Positions 46,008 to 55,966 of a stretch of DNA of 64,000 bases are shown piece by piece. This DNA comes from Wenzhouxiangella sp. 15190 (GTDB taxonomy: Bacteria > Pseudomonadota > Gammaproteobacteria > Xanthomonadales > Wenzhouxiangellaceae), in the NCBI RefSeq assembly GCF_003417465.1, contig NZ_QVMV01000011.1:1-64000 (forward strand). The letters run 5' to 3'. A program made the position numbers and the translations under genes. Position 1 is the first letter of the stretch. Each line of letters starts with the position of its first letter. The notes beneath the pieces are model-generated. The model was not told the DNA's origin, did not search any database, and saw only the letters and a program-made list of their open reading frames with translations.

Positions 46008-47270
46008 ATGACCGATACCCGGCCCGTAAGCGCCTTCACGCCAGGCCAGTTCCGCGACCGTTTCCGGATTCCCGACGGCGGCAGTGGCGAGCCGGGTATC
46101 TACCTGTGCGGCAACTCCCTGGGCGCGCAACCGAAAGCCGCGGCCGATGCCGTCGACAGCGAACTCGAGCGCTGGGCGAGGCTGGGTGTCGCCGGCCACT
46201 TCGACGGCCCGACGGCCTGGACGGAATATCACGAACTTCTGACCACGCCACTGGCAGGCCTGTGTGGGGCGCGCGATATCGAAGTGGTCGCGACCGGCAC
46301 CCTGACCGCGAATCTGCACCAGATGCTGATCAGCTTCTACCGGCCGCGGGGCAAGCGCCGGCGCATCCTGATGGAGAAAGGCAGCTTCCCCTCCGACCGC
46401 TATGCGGTCGCCTCGCAGGTCCACCTGCATGGCCTGGACCCGGAACACGATGTGGTGGAACTGGCCCCGCGACGCGACGGCCTGTTGCACGAGGAGGATG
46501 TCGAGGACTATCTCGAGCGCTACGGCGAGCAGGTCGCCCTGGTGCTCTGGCCGGGCGTACAGTACGCCACCGGCCAGGTCTTCGACACCGCAAGAATCTG
46601 CCGGGCCGCGCAAAAGGCCGGTTCGGCCGTCGGCCTCGACCTGGCCCACGCCGTGGGCAACGTGCCGCTGAACCTGCACGAGGACGGCCCCGATTTCGCC
46701 GTGTGGTGCAGCTACAAGTACCTCAATGCCGGCCCGGGCGCCATCGCGGGCTTGTTCGTGCACGAACGGCACGCCCACTTCGACGGCCCCCGCCTGGCCG
46801 GCTGGTGGGGCCAGGACGTACACACGCGCTTCCAGATGCGGCCGCGGTTCCGCCCCGAGGCGGGCGCGGCCGGCTGGCAGCTCTCCACCCTGCCGATCCT
46901 CGCCACGGCGCCTTTGCTCGCATCGCTGCAGTTGTTCGAGGAAGCCGGCGGCATCGAAACGCTCCGCCACGCCTCTCTGGAACTCACCGGCTACCTGGCG
47001 CACCTCCTCCAGCAGGAACTGGAGGACGAGATCGATATCGTCACGCCATTGGAACCGCACCGACGCGGCTGTCAGCTGTCGCTGCGCCTGCATGCCGGCG
47101 AGGCCGCCGGCCGCCGACTTTTTGAACGCCTCGAAGCCCACGGTGTCACATGCGACTGGCGCGCACCGGACATCATCCGGGCCGCCCCCGCACCGCTTTA
47201 CAACAACCGCGAAGACGTGGAACGCTTCGTCGAACTGACCGGCAAACTGCTTGCCGCCGACACACGCTGA
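46008..47270 (+). CDS. kynU: Kynureninase
   Basis: 420 residues, PLP-dependent. It cleaves kynurenine to anthranilate and alanine. The PLP lysine is in WCSYKYLNAGPG; GNSLGAQP at the N-terminus, DLAHAVGNVPLNLHEDGPDFAVW and GWWGQD also fit. Starts at 46008 or 45993 are possible, both without a clear ribosome binding site. No other tryptophan-degradation gene is in the window, so its role may be NAD precursor or anthranilate supply. Confidence 0.94.
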   Translation: MTDTRPVSAFTPGQFRDRFRIPDGGSGEPGIYLCGNSLGAQPKAAADAVDSELERWARLGVAGHFDGPTAWTEYHELLTTPLAGLCGARDIEVVATGTLTANLHQMLISFYRPRGKRRRILMEKGSFPSDRYAVASQVHLHGLDPEHDVVELAPRRDGLLHEEDVEDYLERYGEQVALVLWPGVQYATGQVFDTARICRAAQKAGSAVGLDLAHAVGNVPLNLHEDGPDFAVWCSYKYLNAGPGAIAGLFVHERHAHFDGPRLAGWWGQDVHTRFQMRPRFRPEAGAAGWQLSTLPILATAPLLASLQLFEEAGGIETLRHASLELTGYLAHLLQQELEDEIDIVTPLEPHRRGCQLSLRLHAGEAAGRRLFERLEAHGVTCDWRAPDIIRAAPAPLYNNREDVERFVELTGKLLAADTR

Positions 47271-47276
47271 TCGATC

Positions 47277-47984
47277 ATGCAGCATAAACCGATCACCCTG
47301 GCCTTGGTCGCACTGGCGATTTCGATCGTGCTTGCTTTCGCGGTGGCATTGACCGACGTGGGCCAGGAACAGGTGTTGCGCTTGCTCGGACAGCTGGAGG
47401 GCGTCGTCACCACGCATTTCTGGCCGGGCGTGGTCGTCTACATCCTGGCATTCGCAGTGCTGATCACGATTACATTACCGTTGGCGACGGCGTTCACGAT
47501 TACCGGCGGTTTCCTGTTCGGTGCCTGGGTCGGCTCCGCGGCTGCACTCGCCGGCATGACGCTGGGCGCGATACTTACTTTCACCCTGATGCGTTTACTG
47601 GGCGTGCGTGAGGACAGCGCCTTCCTGCGCAAGGGGCGAACCCGAACCGCGCTCGAAATCATGGATCGCAACGCTGTCTTTTACGTCACGCTGCTGCGGA
47701 TCGTGCCTGTCGCCCCCTGCTTTGCCGTCAACGCCGGGGCGGCCATCACCCGCATCGATTTCGTCCGCTTCGTGGTTGCCTCGCTGGTCGGCCTCACGCC
47801 CTCGGCCATCGTCTACGCGGGGGTCGGCTCGGGCCTGGATACCCTGCTCGAAGCCCAGGAAGTGATGTCGCCGACCATTCTGCTCAAACCCCAGATCGGT
47901 CTGCCCATGCTGGGCGTGGTCGTATTGGTCTCCATCTCCTGGCTGTTCAGGAACCGCCTGCCCGGCCTGACGCCGGAAGCCTGA
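47277..47984 (+). CDS. VTT-domain (TVP38/TMEM64, DedA-like) membrane protein
   Basis: 235 residues with about five helices. The VTT/SNARE-associated core reads LATAFTITGGFLFGAWVGSAAALAGMTLGAI and LLRIVPVAPCFAVNAGAAITRIDFVRFVVASLVGLTPSAIVYAGVGSG. Family members act in phospholipid scrambling or polyprenyl-phosphate recycling; this subgroup is not assigned. Its 3' end overlaps the convergent glycosyltransferase gene by 38 bases. Confidence 0.9.
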   Translation: MQHKPITLALVALAISIVLAFAVALTDVGQEQVLRLLGQLEGVVTTHFWPGVVVYILAFAVLITITLPLATAFTITGGFLFGAWVGSAAALAGMTLGAILTFTLMRLLGVREDSAFLRKGRTRTALEIMDRNAVFYVTLLRIVPVAPCFAVNAGAAITRIDFVRFVVASLVGLTPSAIVYAGVGSGLDTLLEAQEVMSPTILLKPQIGLPMLGVVVLVSISWLFRNRLPGLTPEA

Positions 47985-49596
47985 AAACGACGAAGTCCTC
48001 GCTCTCGTGCCAGGGTGCGCCCGTGTGCGCCTCGAACGCCTCGATGCAGGGCTGGAGGTCGGGAAGCGGACGCCGCTCATGCTCGAACGGGTTGCTGAGT
48101 GGAAAGACCACGAATCGATTGATTTCATCTTCAGCCTGCAGCACGTCGCTCAGGAAGACGAAACGACCAAGCTCGATATCAAGCTCGCTTTCCGGCCGCA
48201 GCTCACCCCAGGTCCAGTCGGTACAAAGACCGCTGATCATGCCGATCTGAATTGGAAGCTGGTGGGACCGCTGGTACTGGGAAATCGGCGTGAAGTGCGT
48301 TTCGAAATGCCAGGCCGCCTCGATCAGCCGCCATTGCCCGGGCTCGTTGGCTATCTTGTTGTAGAAGTCCGGGATCTCCAGGGGCGACATGATGGAATGG
48401 AAGATGCTGCGCTCGAAGTTGTAGTCGATCTGGTATCTCACCGAGTTGGTGAACTGATTGACACCGCTGTAGGTCGCCGGCAGCGGGCCGGCAAGATACA
48501 GCCCTGCCACCACGGCAGCGCAAGCCGGGAACATCCAGACACGGCGGCAACGCAATCGATCGATACAAAGCGCGACGATCCGGACCAGCCCGATCGCCAG
48601 CAGGCCCAGAACCAGCGGCATGGAGATCACGGTGTAGCGCACCAGCACCAGGGCATTGCGAACCCATTCCGGCCCCAGAAGCTGGATGATTACCCCCGAA
48701 ACCAGGGTCAGTACCAGCCAGAAGCACAGGAAACTTCGATCCCGCAGCCACAGGATGCGCGCCCCGACGGCTACCGGCACGGCCAACACTGCGGCCAGCC
48801 AGGGACTGCCGATACCGAGCACCATCTCCCAGGTTCGCATCAGCGTCTGCAGTTCGATCGAGTGCTTCCCGGCCTTGACCGCAATCGACGCTGTGTCCGC
48901 CAACAACGGCGGCAGGATCAGGGCGCTGCAGGCGGCCGTCGTCAGTCCGCCCAGCGCCATCACGGACCAGAACGGGCGTGACTCACCGGCCCGATACCAG
49001 CGATGAATGCCGGCAATGGCGAACCAGGTCAGCGCCGTTCCCGTGTACAGGGTCGTCAGCGGATGAAGCCAGGCAGCGGTGACGGCGCAGAGGAAGAAAC
49101 CGATGGCCCGCCCGCGGCCGCCATGCCGCCACCACTGCCACAACAGAATCATCGCTGCAAACCCGAGCAACACCACGAGTGCATACGGGCGCACGAAGCG
49201 CGAGAAATGAATCAACAGGGGTGATACCGCGATGAGCGCGGCAAGACTCAGTCTCTCGGCTGATTGCAACCACGGCCTGAGCAAGGTGGGCACAATCACG
49301 ATCGCGGCCAATCCAAAAACCATGGGCAGAAGGCGCATCTGCCATTCGTAAAGCCCGATGGAATCGGCCAAGCCCCGGAACAGCAGGGTCAGCGGAATCG
49401 TGTAGTCTGCATGGCCAAAAGACAGAAAGATCTCGGCATAGCCTGCCTGCATGAGGCGATGCAGTGCATGCCACTCGTCATCGAGCAGAATCTGGATGTC
49501 AATCTGCCAAAAGCGCAACCAGGCGCCTGCCGCCACAACAGCCACCCAGACAAAAAGCGCGAGCGGACGCCCTGGCTGGATCGATCCGGCCGTCAC
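47947..49596 (-). CDS. Membrane glycosyltransferase of the GT39/ArnT-like superfamily
   Basis: 549 residues, GTG start. An N-terminal multispan region carries WLRFWQIDIQILLDDEWHAL, with the Asp pair of the first loop typical of polyprenyl-phosphate-sugar dependent transferases, then about ten helices and a soluble C-terminal part. The GTG overlaps the stop of the DPM1-like gene (GTGA), which supports a pair in which one makes the polyprenyl sugar donor and the other uses it. The acceptor is unknown. Confidence 0.85.
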   Translation of the reverse strand: MTAGSIQPGRPLALFVWVAVVAAGAWLRFWQIDIQILLDDEWHALHRLMQAGYAEIFLSFGHADYTIPLTLLFRGLADSIGLYEWQMRLLPMVFGLAAIVIVPTLLRPWLQSAERLSLAALIAVSPLLIHFSRFVRPYALVVLLGFAAMILLWQWWRHGGRGRAIGFFLCAVTAAWLHPLTTLYTGTALTWFAIAGIHRWYRAGESRPFWSVMALGGLTTAACSALILPPLLADTASIAVKAGKHSIELQTLMRTWEMVLGIGSPWLAAVLAVPVAVGARILWLRDRSFLCFWLVLTLVSGVIIQLLGPEWVRNALVLVRYTVISMPLVLGLLAIGLVRIVALCIDRLRCRRVWMFPACAAVVAGLYLAGPLPATYSGVNQFTNSVRYQIDYNFERSIFHSIMSPLEIPDFYNKIANEPGQWRLIEAAWHFETHFTPISQYQRSHQLPIQIGMISGLCTDWTWGELRPESELDIELGRFVFLSDVLQAEDEINRFVVFPLSNPFEHERRPLPDLQPCIEAFEAHTGAPWHESEDFVVFRLPASGRAGGS

Positions 49597-50336
49597 GAGT
49601 CGAAAAAGCGGGAACGAATCAGGCCAGTACGACCCATCAGGTGCTGCAGGGAAACCCCGATAACGCCAAGCCCGTAAGTCACCGAGCGGCGAAAGTTGAT
49701 CGAAGAAGCATCACCGAAATAGTGAGTCGGACAAGTGACTTCGCCGATCCGGAAGCCCCGGGCCAGGACCTGCGCCAGAACCTGGTTGTCGAATACGAAG
49801 TCGTCGGAGTTGGCTTCCAGGTCGAGTTCCGCAAGGAGCTTACCGGAGAACGCCCGATAGCCGGTGTGATACTCGGACAGCTTGGCGCCAGTGCAGAGGT
49901 TCTGGAAAGCCGTCAGCAGGCGATTGGCGACGTACTTGTACACCGGCATGCCACCGCTGATGGCACCACCACCGAGAATCCGCGACCCGAGCACCACGGG
50001 AAAGAGCCCGCTGGCAATCAGCTCCGCCATGGCCGGAATCAGGCGCGGATTGTACTGGTAGTCCGGGTGCAGCATGATCACGATGTCAGCGTCCAGATCC
50101 ATCGCGGTGCGATAACAGGTCTTCTGGTTGCCGCCGTAGCCGCGATTCTCGTCGTGACTTATGACGTGATCGATCCCCAGCCTGCGCGCCAGATCAGCAG
50201 TGTCGTCCTGACTGGCATCGTCGACCAGGACGATGGCGTCGACCACATCGCGCGGCACTTCCGCCAGCGTCTGTTCGAGCGTTCTGGCGGCATTGTAGGC
50301 GGGCATGACCACCACGACCTTGTGATCCCGGATCAT
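49593..50336 (-). CDS. GT2 family glycosyltransferase, polyprenyl-phosphate sugar synthase-like
   Basis: 247 residues. GT-A fold: VVMPAYNAARTLEQTL, the nucleotide-binding VLVDDASQDDT, NRGYGGNQ and the metal-binding MLHPDYQY in place of the usual DxD, as in the DPM1-like subgroup. No membrane helices are obvious. It is the first gene of a two-gene unit with the membrane glycosyltransferase and follows the subtilisin gene after a hairpin. Confidence 0.9.
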   Translation of the reverse strand: MIRDHKVVVVMPAYNAARTLEQTLAEVPRDVVDAIVLVDDASQDDTADLARRLGIDHVISHDENRGYGGNQKTCYRTAMDLDADIVIMLHPDYQYNPRLIPAMAELIASGLFPVVLGSRILGGGAISGGMPVYKYVANRLLTAFQNLCTGAKLSEYHTGYRAFSGKLLAELDLEANSDDFVFDNQVLAQVLARGFRIGEVTCPTHYFGDASSINFRRSVTYGLGVIGVSLQHLMGRTGLIRSRFFDS

Positions 50337-50374
50337 CTGGACCCTCTTGCCGGTTCAGATATCAAACCGAATGA

Positions 50375-50402
50375 CGGCAACCGCCGGCCAGGACGGTTGC
50401 CG
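50375..50402 (-). terminator. Hairpin after the subtilisin gene
   Basis: CGGCAACCG (50375-50383) pairs with CGGTTGCCG (50394-50402). On the minus strand it lies just after the subtilisin stop, followed by TCATTCGGTTT. Confidence 0.5.
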
Positions 50403-50408
50403 CTGCCC

Positions 50409-53400
50409 TTACTGGCATGCCTGCCGGACCGAAAGCTTCTCGATCTCGACCTCGGTCGAGTAGGCCTGGTTCAAGGGTGGACCCGACTCGAACTCGACGA
50501 TCTCGGTCGCGCTTTCCTCGTCTTCGAAAATGCGCGTGTACGTGCCGACCTGCTCGATTGTCACCGGTCCTTCAGTACAGTTGGGGCAGAATCCGCGCAA
50601 TTCGAGGAGATCCAGTTCTTCCGCCAGCGGTCCATCCCCGGACCGGGCGTTGCTGATTACCCAGCGACCGACGCCGAGATCATCGAAGTAGTAACGCACC
50701 TGCGCCTGGAAGGAATCATTGACGATGACCGTCGTGCCGCCCTGAGCCTGGCCGGGTGCGAACCAGTGGCCGGTATAGCTGACGGGCTCGCCACCGACGG
50801 TCGGACAGGTGGTCGCGCTGTCCGGCCCCAGTCGCTCGGAACCGTGGGCACCATTGAGCCGCCAGGAGACGATCATGTCCTCCTCGCCCAGGGACGTGAT
50901 ACCCAGGCGGCCGACCGTGTCAATGTTATTGCGCACACCGATGCTGGTCGTCCGCAGCAGATCCGCCCACCAGGTCGAACGACTCTCGTCGATGGAGCCG
51001 ACGGCATTGTAGAAAACGGGCACACCGTCCGCGTCGTAGCTGTACCAGACCACCAGACCGGCCGCGCCGGCGTTCCATTCAAAACCCTGGTTGATCACCC
51101 GATCGCGTGGGCTGTAGAGACCGAAGCGAGACAATGCAGCCTCGTCGCTTTCGACGATCGATACCGATACGTCGACACGTCGCTCCTGGGTGCTGGTGTT
51201 GTCGAGCACGATGTAGTAGCGGCCGGCCGGTAATGTACTGCCGATGCCCGCTGAGTAATCCAGGCTGAAACCGTCGCCGGAACCACTGCCGGAAACCAGC
51301 GAACCAATGACCGGTGCCGGCGGCGTATCCGGTGCGAACCCAGCAATATCGGCATGGTCGAGGCGGTAAAGCGCCCCGTCAACTCCGGTCTGGCCCTGCA
51401 CATCGATCTCCAGGCCGTTTGCCGACGGCGGAACGTCGATGAACAGCAGGTCATGGGCCATGTTGCCCGGTATGACCACCGAGCGCGTCTCGCCGTCGAA
51501 CAGGGCCGTCGACTGCGGCGTATTGCTCCCCGTTCGGCTAACAAACACCGGCACGGCATCGATATCCGCCAGTAAATCCGGCGTGCTGGCAAAGCCGACG
51601 ACGCCGATCCGGCGCTCGTCTCGAAGCATTGCCGGCTGATCCCAATACAGGTCGATGTTCAGAGGTCCACCGTCGTGCCTGCCCGGCCCGGAGGCAACGA
51701 AACTGGGATCATCAGTGGCATCGAGCACCGCCAGATCCAGCTCCACGGAGTCTTCCATGCCTGAAGCCGACGCCTCCCAGTTCTGCACCAGCACCCACCA
51801 CTGCCCCGCTTGCGGCATCTTGATCAGGCAGTCTTCGAGTTCATTCGGGCTGGTCGACCTGCACTCTTCCTCCGACTCCTCGGCCACACCATTGCCGTTT
51901 TCGTCGAAACCCACGAACAGATCGATATCTGCCGCAGACGAACTGATGACTTCCGCAAACAGCACCAGGCTGTTTTCACTGGTATCGAGCAGGAATGTCT
52001 TGCGTCCGTCCGTGCCGGAGTACGGATCACTGGACGTTGTATCCTGCACCAGAGCGAACGATTCACGCGTCGGCTTGACCAGGGGGCTGGTCCGGAAGAC
52101 CGCCTCGGGCAGCTCCGATTCGGCTGGCATCGCGATGCTGGTCCGGCCGCGATTCGCAGTCACTTCGAGATCCGTGCTTCGCGTACTCGCGACCAGCAAT
52201 CTCTGCGTCGAGTGATCGCCCGCGGGACGCAACACGACAGTGCTTTCGGGGGTGGCGCCGAGCGGCATCCGGCCACTGTTTACCGTAATGGTCAGCGTCT
52301 GGCTCTGACCTTCATTCAGTTCGAAGCTTTCGGGCTCGACCTCGACATCCAGTTCGCCTTCCACACTGACGGTCCAACTGTCGTTACCCAGTGCCCTGAC
52401 CGTGCGCGTGAACTGGCACTCCTGCGCACAGTCCTCGGAGTAAACACCGGCCAGGTTGAGTTGGCCGGGATCGCCACCGTTTGCGGGATTGGCATCCTCA
52501 AACTCCGCTGTGCTGATCGGTAGGTATAAACCGGCTTCGGCGGCCAGGTCGACGCGGATGCGGCCATTGCCACGGTCCAGAGCGGTCGTTGGACCCTCGT
52601 TAAAGGTCATACCTTCCACTTCGGCGGTCGTCTCCAGAACCGACTGCAGAATATCGGGCGTCCAGTCCGGATTGAGCGACTTGAGCAGGGCGGCCGCGCC
52701 GGCCACGTGCGGGCTGGCCATGGACGTGCCGCTGAGGAAGGCGAGCGAATCTTCGTCCGGCACGAACCCGCCCAGGATGAACTGCCCCGGCGCACTGACG
52801 TTGGGCTTGAGCACATTGGGGGATTCCCGGACCGGCCCGCGGGAACTGAACGTGGACACAATATCCTCGAGCTCATCATCGGTCACGGCCGCCCGTTCCG
52901 AGAACATCGTGGCCGATGGCATCGAAGCACTGTTCCTGATCGAATCAAGCGCTGCCTCACCCCGTGCTCGCGTCATCATCGCGGCGGGAATGGTCGTCTC
53001 CTCGAGTCCACCCATGACGATGGCCGGACCGGCGACGTTGTTGAACACCAGCACGGCGGCCGCGCCCGCGTCGGTGGCATTCTCGACCTTGGCCTCGAAG
53101 GTGCAATCCCCACGCTGAATAAATGCAATGGCGTCATCGAGCGAATTGTCCGGATAGGGCTCGCAACCGAACAGGTCTGAGCCCAGCTCATCAGCCACGA
53201 TCACCGGGCCTGAAACGTCCTCTTCAATCTCCGGGCCGGTGCCCGGTTCGACGAGAATATCGCTGATCCCGGCCACGCGTGCCCGATTGCCTACACGACG
53301 GCGATGCGTATTGCTGGCCACAGCCATGACCCAGGGCGCGTTCGCGGGCGATGAGATGGTGCCCCGCCCCGGCCCGGAGTTGCCCGCCGAAGTGACGAAA

Positions 53401-54464
53401 AGGATGCCCGCCGAGCGAACATTAAGGAAGGCCTGAAGGTGCTGCCAGGGATTCTCCTCATCGCCTCCGGCGGAATAGTTGACGACATCGACACCGTCCT
53501 CAATCACCTGGTCCAACGCCTCGGATACGGCGCTACCGACACATTTTCCATCCAGCTCATCATCATCCGGATGCTCCAGGAAGCAAACCTTGTAGGAAAT
53601 GATATTGGCGTTGGGCGCCACGCCCGAAGTGTTGAATGAGTGGTTGGGCACACTCTGCAGCGAAAAGCGCCACCGGTTACCGGCCGCGATGGAGGCCACG
53701 TGGGTGCCATGGCCCTCGCCTTCGGGGTCGCGGCCGTTGGTTCCTTCATCGGCGAAATTGTAGACACCGATCAGTTTATCGTTGCAGGGCACGCTCGCGT
53801 TGGAGCATTCCCCGAATTGCCGGCCTTTCGGATTGGTGAACTCGTAGCCGTTGGTATGGGCCGTATCATCGGAAAAGTATAGATGCTCCCAATTAATGCC
53901 GCTATCGAGCACACCGACGACCACTTCCTCGCCGCGCGACATTCCGGCATCTGTGATTCCGTTCCAAAGCGCCGGGGCACCGATCAGGCCGGGCCCTTCG
54001 TCCAGCAACATCGGATAGGCCACGTCCGGCCGCACCGACTTTACACCCGAAAGCTTTTCCAGTTGTCGCGCTTCGTCGGCGCTCATCTCGGCCGCGAAAC
54101 CGTTCCGGATGTGGCGGAAAACCGCTTTCGGACGCAATTCGCGCCCGAGCCTTTCTCCCGCACGCGTCATCACCGCCTGTCGTTTCGCATCCAGATGCTG
54201 GACATACTCCTGTACCTCGGGAGACTCGACATCGAGCTTGCGCGCTCCAGTGACCGAAGGTGCCGTCGCAGCGAGGCCCTTGGCGGACTTGCCGTCGGCC
54301 GACTGCAACTGCATGGCTTGCGAACCCGTGAATTCAAGCGTTGGTGGGGAATCCAGTTCAACGATCCATTGATTGGGGATCCGGAAGGAGTCCTTGGCTG
54401 CAGACGCCGTCATGGCGAGGGCAAGCAGACAAGCCGCCAGCAGGTATCGAAGAGCTACTCTCAT
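50409..54464 (-). CDS. Large secreted subtilisin-like serine protease (S8) with PA insert and C-terminal beta domains
   Basis: 1351 residues from the ATG at 54464 (a TTG two codons upstream is possible). Order: signal peptide; I9-type propeptide (about 28-150); S8 catalytic domain with D187 (GVLDSGIN), H252 (GHGTHVAS) and S581 (SGTSMASPHVAGA); a PA insert in between (about 410-500); Fn3-like and immunoglobulin-like regions; a PPC-like domain (about 790-900); and a final domain with Trp-rich VVWYSYDADGVPVFYNAVG and paired Cys. All catalytic residues are present. It is 31 bases after gor; whether it has its own promoter is unclear. Confidence 0.93.
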   Translation of the reverse strand: MRVALRYLLAACLLALAMTASAAKDSFRIPNQWIVELDSPPTLEFTGSQAMQLQSADGKSAKGLAATAPSVTGARKLDVESPEVQEYVQHLDAKRQAVMTRAGERLGRELRPKAVFRHIRNGFAAEMSADEARQLEKLSGVKSVRPDVAYPMLLDEGPGLIGAPALWNGITDAGMSRGEEVVVGVLDSGINWEHLYFSDDTAHTNGYEFTNPKGRQFGECSNASVPCNDKLIGVYNFADEGTNGRDPEGEGHGTHVASIAAGNRWRFSLQSVPNHSFNTSGVAPNANIISYKVCFLEHPDDDELDGKCVGSAVSEALDQVIEDGVDVVNYSAGGDEENPWQHLQAFLNVRSAGILFVTSAGNSGPGRGTISSPANAPWVMAVASNTHRRRVGNRARVAGISDILVEPGTGPEIEEDVSGPVIVADELGSDLFGCEPYPDNSLDDAIAFIQRGDCTFEAKVENATDAGAAAVLVFNNVAGPAIVMGGLEETTIPAAMMTRARGEAALDSIRNSASMPSATMFSERAAVTDDELEDIVSTFSSRGPVRESPNVLKPNVSAPGQFILGGFVPDEDSLAFLSGTSMASPHVAGAAALLKSLNPDWTPDILQSVLETTAEVEGMTFNEGPTTALDRGNGRIRVDLAAEAGLYLPISTAEFEDANPANGGDPGQLNLAGVYSEDCAQECQFTRTVRALGNDSWTVSVEGELDVEVEPESFELNEGQSQTLTITVNSGRMPLGATPESTVVLRPAGDHSTQRLLVASTRSTDLEVTANRGRTSIAMPAESELPEAVFRTSPLVKPTRESFALVQDTTSSDPYSGTDGRKTFLLDTSENSLVLFAEVISSSAADIDLFVGFDENGNGVAEESEEECRSTSPNELEDCLIKMPQAGQWWVLVQNWEASASGMEDSVELDLAVLDATDDPSFVASGPGRHDGGPLNIDLYWDQPAMLRDERRIGVVGFASTPDLLADIDAVPVFVSRTGSNTPQSTALFDGETRSVVIPGNMAHDLLFIDVPPSANGLEIDVQGQTGVDGALYRLDHADIAGFAPDTPPAPVIGSLVSGSGSGDGFSLDYSAGIGSTLPAGRYYIVLDNTSTQERRVDVSVSIVESDEAALSRFGLYSPRDRVINQGFEWNAGAAGLVVWYSYDADGVPVFYNAVGSIDESRSTWWADLLRTTSIGVRNNIDTVGRLGITSLGEEDMIVSWRLNGAHGSERLGPDSATTCPTVGGEPVSYTGHWFAPGQAQGGTTVIVNDSFQAQVRYYFDDLGVGRWVISNARSGDGPLAEELDLLELRGFCPNCTEGPVTIEQVGTYTRIFEDEESATEIVEFESGPPLNQAYSTEVEIEKLSVRQACQ

Positions 54465-54494
54465 TTTCAATTCGCCTCTATCTCAGTCATCACG

Positions 54495-55850
54495 TCAGTC
54501 AACGACCCGCTGCCGGAGCGTGACGAGCTCTTCGGCACTGGTCGGATGAATGCCGACGGTGCGGTCGAAGTCAGCCTTGGTGAGGCCCGCGCGAACCGCC
54601 ACGGCAAACCCCTGGACGATTTCCGGCGCATCCGGGCCGACCATGTGGCAACCCAGCACCCGATCACTGACGGCATCGACCACCAGCTTCATAACGCCCT
54701 TTTCCTTTCGACCGCTCAGAGTATATTTCATCGGCGTAAAAGACGACCGATAGATGTGAACGTCGTCAAAGCGCTCTCTCGCCTCGGATTCGGTCAGCCC
54801 CACCGTGCCCACCGGCGGCTGGCTGAATACCGCCGCCGGCACATTGGAATGCTCGACGGGACGGTCCATGCCGCCAAATTGTGTATCGGCAAAGGCATGC
54901 CCTTCCATCAGGGCCACGGGCGTGAGATTGAGGCGATCGGTCACGTCGCCCACGGCGAAGACGTTGTCGACACTCGTGCGGTTGTACTCGTCGACCTCGA
55001 TGCGATTTTCCGCACCGGTGCGCACACCCGCGTCTTCCAGGCCAAGGTCCCAGGTATAGGGCGAGCGCCCTGTGGCGAACATCACACAGTCGAAGGTCGC
55101 AACACGATCATCCGAAAATGTCACCGCGATGCCGTCGCCACTTCGCTCCAGACGCGCCGGAGCACAATGATACTGGATATCGATGCCGCGCCCGCGCATG
55201 CCCGACTCGACCGTCTTGCGAACGTCGTCGTCGAACCCCCTCAGAATCAGATCGCGCCGGTACGCCAGCGTGACCTCGCTGCCCATGCCGTTGAAGATGC
55301 CAGCGAACTCCGCCGCGATATAACCGGCCCCGGCGACCAGAATGCGCTTCGGCAGGGATTCGAGATGGAAGGCTTCGTCGGAGGTAATGCCGAGCTCGGC
55401 TCCGGGAATATCCGGCACCCAGGGCCGGCCGCCGGTGGCGATCAGGATCTTGTCAGCCGTCACACGCTGCCCGCCGACGTCCACGGTGTGCCGATCGAGC
55501 AGACGACCACGCTTCTCGAAGAGGTCGACCCCGGCGTTGTCCAGCAGCATGTGATAGACACCGTTGAGTCGATCGATTTCACGATCCTTGGCGGCAATCA
55601 GGTCCGGCCAGGAAAAGGACGACTCACCCACATCCCAGCCGTAACCGGCCGCATCGGCAAAATGCTCGGAAAACTGCGAGGCAAAGACCAGCAGTTTCTT
55701 GGGCACGCAGCCCCGGATCACGCAGGTGCCGCCGACACGCGACTCCTCGCAGATACCCACACAGGCACCGTGGCCGGCGGCAATGCGCGATGCACGAACG
55801 CCGCCGGAACCGGCACCGATCACGAACAGGTCATAATCAAAGCTGGGCAT
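54495..55850 (-). CDS. gor: Glutathione-disulfide reductase
   Basis: 451 residues, a FAD/NADPH pyridine nucleotide-disulfide oxidoreductase. FAD site GAGSGGVRASR, redox pair GGTCVIRGCVPKK, second Rossmann GAGYIAAEFAG followed by YRRDLILRGFD, whose Arg residues favour NADPH, FAVGDVTDRLNLTPVA, and the dimer-interface His in GIHPTSAEE. Full length. Divergent from the DUF3293-ccm operon. Confidence 0.95.
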   Translation of the reverse strand: MPSFDYDLFVIGAGSGGVRASRIAAGHGACVGICEESRVGGTCVIRGCVPKKLLVFASQFSEHFADAAGYGWDVGESSFSWPDLIAAKDREIDRLNGVYHMLLDNAGVDLFEKRGRLLDRHTVDVGGQRVTADKILIATGGRPWVPDIPGAELGITSDEAFHLESLPKRILVAGAGYIAAEFAGIFNGMGSEVTLAYRRDLILRGFDDDVRKTVESGMRGRGIDIQYHCAPARLERSGDGIAVTFSDDRVATFDCVMFATGRSPYTWDLGLEDAGVRTGAENRIEVDEYNRTSVDNVFAVGDVTDRLNLTPVALMEGHAFADTQFGGMDRPVEHSNVPAAVFSQPPVGTVGLTESEARERFDDVHIYRSSFTPMKYTLSGRKEKGVMKLVVDAVSDRVLGCHMVGPDAPEIVQGFAVAVRAGLTKADFDRTVGIHPTSAEELVTLRQRVVD

Positions 55851-55966
55851 TTCTCATCCAGTAGCGAATTCAATCCAGTGTGTTTGACTCAAGTCATGTC
55901 GCGCTTGTAGCACGCTGTAAAATACTACGTCACCAACCCTTACAACCGGTCAATTTCTTCCAGCCG

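Noticed and set aside
44874-47417. 847-codon minus-strand frame running from queA through the kynureninase gene
   Set aside because: Only the first 339 codons match QueA; the rest is antisense to kynU, a side effect of high GC and codon bias.
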